DNA of 20,229 nucleotides from the NCBI RefSeq assembly GCF_002014975.1, contig NZ_MUXV01000044.1, positions 1 through 20,229 of the forward strand. Reading direction: 5' to 3'. Below are positions 15,528 through 20,229 of this stretch, piece after piece; the stretch's first letter is position 1, and the number at the start of each line of letters is the position of its first letter. A program made the translations under genes and the position numbers. The DNA is from Moraxella bovis (lineage in GTDB: Bacteria > Pseudomonadota > Gammaproteobacteria > Pseudomonadales > Moraxellaceae). A model generated the notes under the pieces. The model was not told the DNA's origin and searched no databases. It saw only the letters and a program-made list of their open reading frames with translations.

Positions 15528-16088
15528 TTATTTTTTGTTGAGTGATTTTGGTTTTTTGTCCTGCTCGCTTGTGCGGTGTTTTAGCCAGTCCAACGCATCT
15601 TTTTGCCAATCAAATCCTGCCTGTGCTAAGGCGTTAAGCCCAATGAGTACCGCCATGTTTAGTCGCATAAATCCTTTGTCTACAAACCAATCTGGGGCAA
15701 ATTCGTAGGCGTTATACAAAAAGTCAATTCTTTGGGGGTATTTATCACAAAGTTTGTCTATCTTTTGGTAGGCTTTGTCTTCGGTTTTGGTGTTGTGGCT
15801 GTTGAATAGCTCTTCTAAGGCGTTATCCATGTCAATGTCTGCTTGGGGCATGTCCATGCTAATATCGTCCAAAAAATCCTTGTCGGTCAGCATTTTTTCC
15901 ATGAATAATTCAAAGGCTTTTTCTTCGGACTTGATGTCTTCTTTGTCCAATAACGCAAGCACCTCAGGCAATTCGTTTTGAAATCTTGCCATGGTTTGGG
16001 GTTTTGGCTCATGATTGTTGGCAGAATCATGATAATGAAACAGCCAATCACCGCCATCATTAGAAACATATGTAGAGTAAACTCTCAT
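15528..16088 (-). CDS. Hypothetical protein
   Basis: I do not recognise this 186-residue protein. It has no signal peptide or membrane segment. The first 90 residues are acidic and helical (EDIKSEEKAFELFMEKML, then DDISMDMPQADIDMDNALEELF). The second half, from AYQKIDKLCDKYPQRIDFLYNAYE, looks like a TPR-type or helical-repeat domain. The C-terminal tail is basic (KKPKSLNKK). An AGGAG box six bases before ATG 16088 supports translation. It follows gyrB on the same strand after a terminator-like repeat, with the pRiA4b-like gene 100 bases downstream. Confidence 0.65.
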   Translation of the reverse strand: MRVYSTYVSNDGGDWLFHYHDSANNHEPKPQTMARFQNELPEVLALLDKEDIKSEEKAFELFMEKMLTDKDFLDDISMDMPQADIDMDNALEELFNSHNTKTEDKAYQKIDKLCDKYPQRIDFLYNAYEFAPDWFVDKGFMRLNMAVLIGLNALAQAGFDWQKDALDWLKHRTSEQDKKPKSLNKK

Positions 16089-16123
16089 AACAACTCCTGT
16101 TTTTTTAATCTGATTTTACAAAA

Positions 16124-16142
16124 GGGCGAATGTGATTCGCCC
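16124..16142 (-). terminator. Terminator-like palindromic repeat after gyrB
   Basis: GGGCGAA (16124-16130) pairs with TTCGCCC (16136-16142), loop TGTGA. Read leftward, the stem is followed by TTTTGT, and it lies 64 bases beyond the gyrB stop. The T run is short. The same 20-bp sequence recurs at 15482. Confidence 0.55.
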
Positions 16143-16206
16143 CTACGGTTTTTGAAAATAACAACTGTTAAAAAACATCAAAACAAGCAAATTTTAATAA
16201 TCTTTA

Positions 16207-18684
<2,478 letters not shown>

Positions 18685-18686
18685 TT

Positions 18687-18695
18687 ATTATAGCA
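18687..18695 (-). promoter_or_regulatory. Extended -10 promoter of gyrB
   Basis: On the minus strand, TGCTATAAT gives a perfect -10 with the TGn extension, about 45 bases upstream of the gyrB start. No good -35 is visible, as is common for extended -10 promoters. Confidence 0.55.
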
Positions 18696-18741
18696 TTTTT
18701 TGCCCAAAAAAGCACAGCTAAAAGGTTTGGCTTGGCGATGA

Positions 18742-18757
18742 TGTTTCACGTGAAACG
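18742..18757. other. parS centromere site (ParB binding)
   Basis: TGTTTCACGTGAAACG matches 15 of 16 positions of the conserved bacterial parS palindrome TGTTTCACGTGAAACA. It lies 100 bases upstream of gyrB in gene-free DNA. Chromosomal parS sites cluster near oriC, where ParB loads for segregation and SMC recruitment. Confidence 0.85.
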
Positions 18758-18819
18758 CTATTTATATATGTAAAGCTAACAAAATTGAATTTTACTACGA
18801 AAAACTTTTGCCACAAGCT

Positions 18820-18876
18820 TGCCTGCGGGTCAGTTTCCGTTATGGTTCGACTTAGCTCACCACGAACGAAAAACCG
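18820..18876. repeat. Second, partial copy of the dispersed repeat at 199-331
   Basis: AGTTTCCGTTATGGTTCGAC at 18832-18851 is identical to 261-280, and homology continues to about 18876 (agctcaccacgaacg). Upstream, GCTTG and GGGT are shared in the same order. The TTATACC terminal repeats of the first copy are missing. Confidence 0.6.
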
Positions 18877-18973
18877 TAGCACTTTTTCATTTTGTAGAGT
18901 GTATCATCAGTCCATTTATCAAGACAAGCCATGGTGATAACCCCAAGACAACCCAACCAAATAACTTTTAGCC

Positions 18974-19016
18974 AAAAAACAGCAAAACCGCAAATAAACA
19001 TTTGCGGTTTTGCTGT
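18974..19016 (-). terminator. Strong rho-independent terminator (16-bp stem)
   Basis: ACAGCAAAACCGCAAA (18979-18994) and TTTGCGGTTTTGCTGT (19001-19016) pair perfectly over 16 bp with a six-base loop. On the minus strand the stem runs into TTTTTT. On the plus strand no T run follows, so it works leftward. Confidence 0.88.
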
Positions 19017-19108
19017 ATAGGAGATGTTACTCCGTGTGTCCATAACTTCTATCCATAATATCAGCGTTCATCCGTGTTGGTATGTCCGTGTACCCTCTCC
19101 TTGCTGAT
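18974..19108 (-). ncRNA. Candidate CsrA/RsmA-sequestering small RNA (CsrB/RsmZ-like)
   Basis: The minus strand between a CATAAT -10 (19120-19115) and the strong terminator carries no convincing ORF but has six GGA motifs, complementary to TCC at 19098, 19085, 19071, 19052, 19039 and 19031. Three are in the CsrA consensus form ACACGGA. One GGA sits in an 8-base loop closed by GGTA/TACC (19079-19094). Two more lie in a loop closed by GTTA/TAAC (19026-19046). ATCAGC/GCTGAT (19103-19108 with 19060-19065) can close the 5' half. The length of about 135 nt is in the range of RsmX/Y/Z RNAs. Expression and binding are inferred. Confidence 0.5.
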
Positions 19109-19114
19109 GAGTGT

Positions 19115-19120
19115 ATTATG
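19115..19120 (-). promoter_or_regulatory. -10 element of the candidate small RNA
   Basis: CATAAT on the minus strand, five of six to TATAAT, with a predicted start near 19108. At -35 spacing there is only TTTTCT, so activation by a regulator would be needed. Confidence 0.4.
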
Positions 19121-19164
19121 CCAAAACGGCAACCATAAGAAAATACGCAAAAATCGCAAAGTTT

Positions 19165-19182
19165 TGTCAGTATTTTCTTACA
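19165..19182. promoter_or_regulatory. GacA/UvrY-type upstream activating site
   Basis: The palindrome TGTAAG-AAAATA-CTGACA (minus strand) matches 11 of 12 fixed bases of the GacA box TGTAAG-N6-CTTACA. Its centre lies about 65 bases upstream of the predicted small RNA start, a usual activator position, between the phosphatase stop and the RNA. Confidence 0.5.
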
Positions 19183-19191
19183 AATTCAACA

Positions 19192-19842
19192 TCAATCATC
19201 ACCCCTAACTCTCACCTTGCTTATTGTGCTGTGTCCGTCATCGCTTATCATCAGATAAACTTCACAGTTTTTGGGGCGGACGGCAAGCTCAAATTCTCTA
19301 AATTTTATCATATTAAACAGGCGTGGACACTCGCCCCCATGATAGCCAAGCATCAATTGCCACATGAGCATACCTAGCCACATACCATGCGTAAAGACTA
19401 CATAAGTGCCGTCTGGCAAGGCATCAAACGCATCACGCACCGCCTTGACACGCTCTGCAAGGTTCGCAAAATTATCGGTTGTGGGGCTGTCGGTGTGGGT
19501 TTTGTCATTATTTGCCCAGTAGTCGTCCGCCATTTTGACGATTTGGGGCAATGTCAAATCCTTGATATGCTCATAATCTAGGTAATTAAACTCTCTTAAA
19601 TCATCAATCTGTATAGGGGTCATGCCCGTCCTATCCAAATAAGGCTGTGCCGTCTGGTGTGTGCGGATATAGGACGACACAAAAACCTTATCAGGCGTGG
19701 GGATATGCGTGATGAGCCAGTCCGCCACGTCTGTCGCTTGGTTTTGCCCGAGCTTGGTAATGGCAATCTTATGGTTTGGACGAATGGCGTGTCCTGCGTT
19801 GGATTCGGATTGGGCGTGGCGGATTAGGTAGAATTTTTTCAT
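19192..19842 (-). CDS. Histidine phosphatase (phosphoglycerate mutase-like) family protein
   Basis: The 216-residue cytoplasmic protein belongs to the histidine phosphatase superfamily. The catalytic RHxxS box is LIRHAQSESNAG (nucleophilic His). The second Arg is in SSYIRTHQTAQPY, the general acid Glu lies in DDLREFNYLDYE, and the second His is in VVFTHGMWLGM. The sequence is closer to broad phosphatases of the SixA/GpmB type than to glycolytic mutases. The substrate is unknown. The start MKKFYLIRH is right for the family, though no clear ribosome site precedes it. It is monocistronic, with its own promoter. Confidence 0.85.
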   Translation of the reverse strand: MKKFYLIRHAQSESNAGHAIRPNHKIAITKLGQNQATDVADWLITHIPTPDKVFVSSYIRTHQTAQPYLDRTGMTPIQIDDLREFNYLDYEHIKDLTLPQIVKMADDYWANNDKTHTDSPTTDNFANLAERVKAVRDAFDALPDGTYVVFTHGMWLGMLMWQLMLGYHGGECPRLFNMIKFREFELAVRPKNCEVYLMISDDGHSTISKVRVRGDD

Positions 19843-19892
19843 GGCGGTTTGGGTTTGGACTTATGCTTGATTTTGGGACTGGCAGTATGATG

Positions 19893-19921
19893 ATTGTAGC
19901 GTGATTATCTGAAAAATGCAA
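19893..19921 (-). promoter_or_regulatory. Promoter of the histidine phosphatase gene
   Basis: On the minus strand, TTGCAT (19921-19916) and TACAAT (19898-19893) are 17 bases apart, about 50 bases upstream of ATG 19842. Confidence 0.6.
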
Positions 19922-19978
19922 TGAATGGGCGTGGGTTTGGGCGGTGTGGTATGCACCCTACAAGGCTAGCATACCTTT

Positions 19979-20006
19979 ACAAACTCGTGGTAAACATCGA
20001 GTTTGT
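19979..20006. repeat. Hairpin between phosphatase gene and IS30
   Basis: ACAAACTCG (19979-19987) pairs with CGAGTTTGT (19998-20006) over nine pairs. A second inverted repeat, GGTATGC/GCATACC, lies just before it (about 19948-19975). T-rich DNA follows on the plus strand only after eight bases, so a terminator role is doubtful. Confidence 0.4.
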
Positions 20007-20052
20007 TGGGTGTAATTTTTTAAAATTAAGTGGTCGGATAGTCATTTTTCAT

Positions 20053-20229
20053 CTTGAATTATCAAACCAACTGCAACACTTCATCAAAATAAACCTCATA
20101 AGGTGTTTTCCAGTTTAAACACTTTTTGGGTCTATGATTGGGTTCATTTACTTTACTGATAATATCGCTTTCATGCCACTTGCTTAAATCTTGATGCTTA
20201 GGGAAATATTCTCTAAGCAGTCCATTGGT
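20053..20229 (-). mobile_element. Second IS30-family element, 3' end only (runs off the window)
   Basis: The terminal sequence CTTGAATTATCAAACC at 20053-20068 matches the end of the first IS30 copy. The element continues past the right edge. The two copies differ clearly in protein sequence, so they are different elements, not a recent duplication. Confidence 0.7.
20062..20229 (-). CDS. IS30-family transposase, C-terminal part (partial)
   Basis: Frame open from the window edge to TGA at 20064-20062. The 55 residues read TNGLLREYFPKHQDLSKW, then RPKKCLNWKTPYEVYFDEV, and end LQLV. This is the extreme C terminus of an IS30 transposase; the catalytic Glu should lie just outside the window, immediately before TNGLL. 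It shares NGLL, EYFPK, KCLNW, TPYEVY and VLQLV with the deleted copy. Whether the gene is intact cannot be seen. Confidence 0.8.
   Translation of the reverse strand, partial: TNGLLREYFPKHQDLSKWHESDIISKVNEPNHRPKKCLNWKTPYEVYFDEVLQLV

Noticed and set aside
18979..19016. The strong hairpin as simply the terminator of the phosphatase gene
   Set aside because: Not excluded, but the gap of about 175 bases with GGA clusters and the Gac-like box is better explained by a separate RNA; it remains the main alternative.
18852..19043. 63-codon leftward ORF across the terminator stem
   Set aside because: It runs through the 16-bp hairpin and the dispersed repeat, has no ribosome site, and overlaps the candidate RNA; it is most likely a chance frame.

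Overview
The window looks like a chromosomal segment of a Moraxella-type gammaproteobacterium. The reasons are a TonB-dependent host-iron receptor pair in the order B then A (the order used for lactoferrin receptors in Moraxella), GyrB and DapE of ordinary gammaproteobacterial type, an OppA lipoprotein, and many short palindromic repeats. A near-consensus parS site close to gyrB suggests that the right part lies in the origin-proximal domain. The species is not established.

Layout. 1-147 is the end of a YqiA-like esterase, followed by a hairpin and a 133-bp MITE-like inverted repeat. 480-5258 is a bipartite iron-piracy receptor: a surface lipoprotein (LbpB/TbpB type) and an outer-membrane TonB-dependent channel (LbpA/TbpA type), with a good sigma70 promoter, a possible Fur site and a hairpin between the two genes. 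5346-9728 is a decayed accessory island. It holds a GST pseudogene, an internally deleted IS30 element, a TetR gene cut by that element, a translationally coupled pair (GIY-YIG-like T5orf172 protein plus an unknown protein), a metallo-beta-lactamase-fold pseudogene cut by an intact IS110-family element, and a REPIN-like palindrome pair. 9729-11856 holds a small NIF3/YqfO-like protein and an orphan OppA. 11928-16088 is a leftward run: unknown protein, pRiA4b ORF-3-like protein, 2OG-Fe(II) oxygenase, EamA transporter and DapE. 16207-18642 is gyrB, leftward. 18643-19191 is a gene-free stretch with parS, a second copy of the dispersed repeat, and a strong candidate for a small RNA. 19192-19842 is a histidine phosphatase. 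The right edge cuts a second, different IS30-family transposase.

The most interesting signal is non-coding. On the minus strand at about 19108-18974 there is a putative ~135-nt RNA with six GGA motifs, three of them in ACACGGA. It ends in a 16-bp hairpin plus T run and is preceded by an 18-bp palindrome that matches 11 of 12 fixed positions of the GacA/UvrY box. This is the layout of a CsrB/RsmZ-type RNA that sequesters CsrA/RsmA. The second is the structured leader of the IS110 element, where a bridge RNA is expected.
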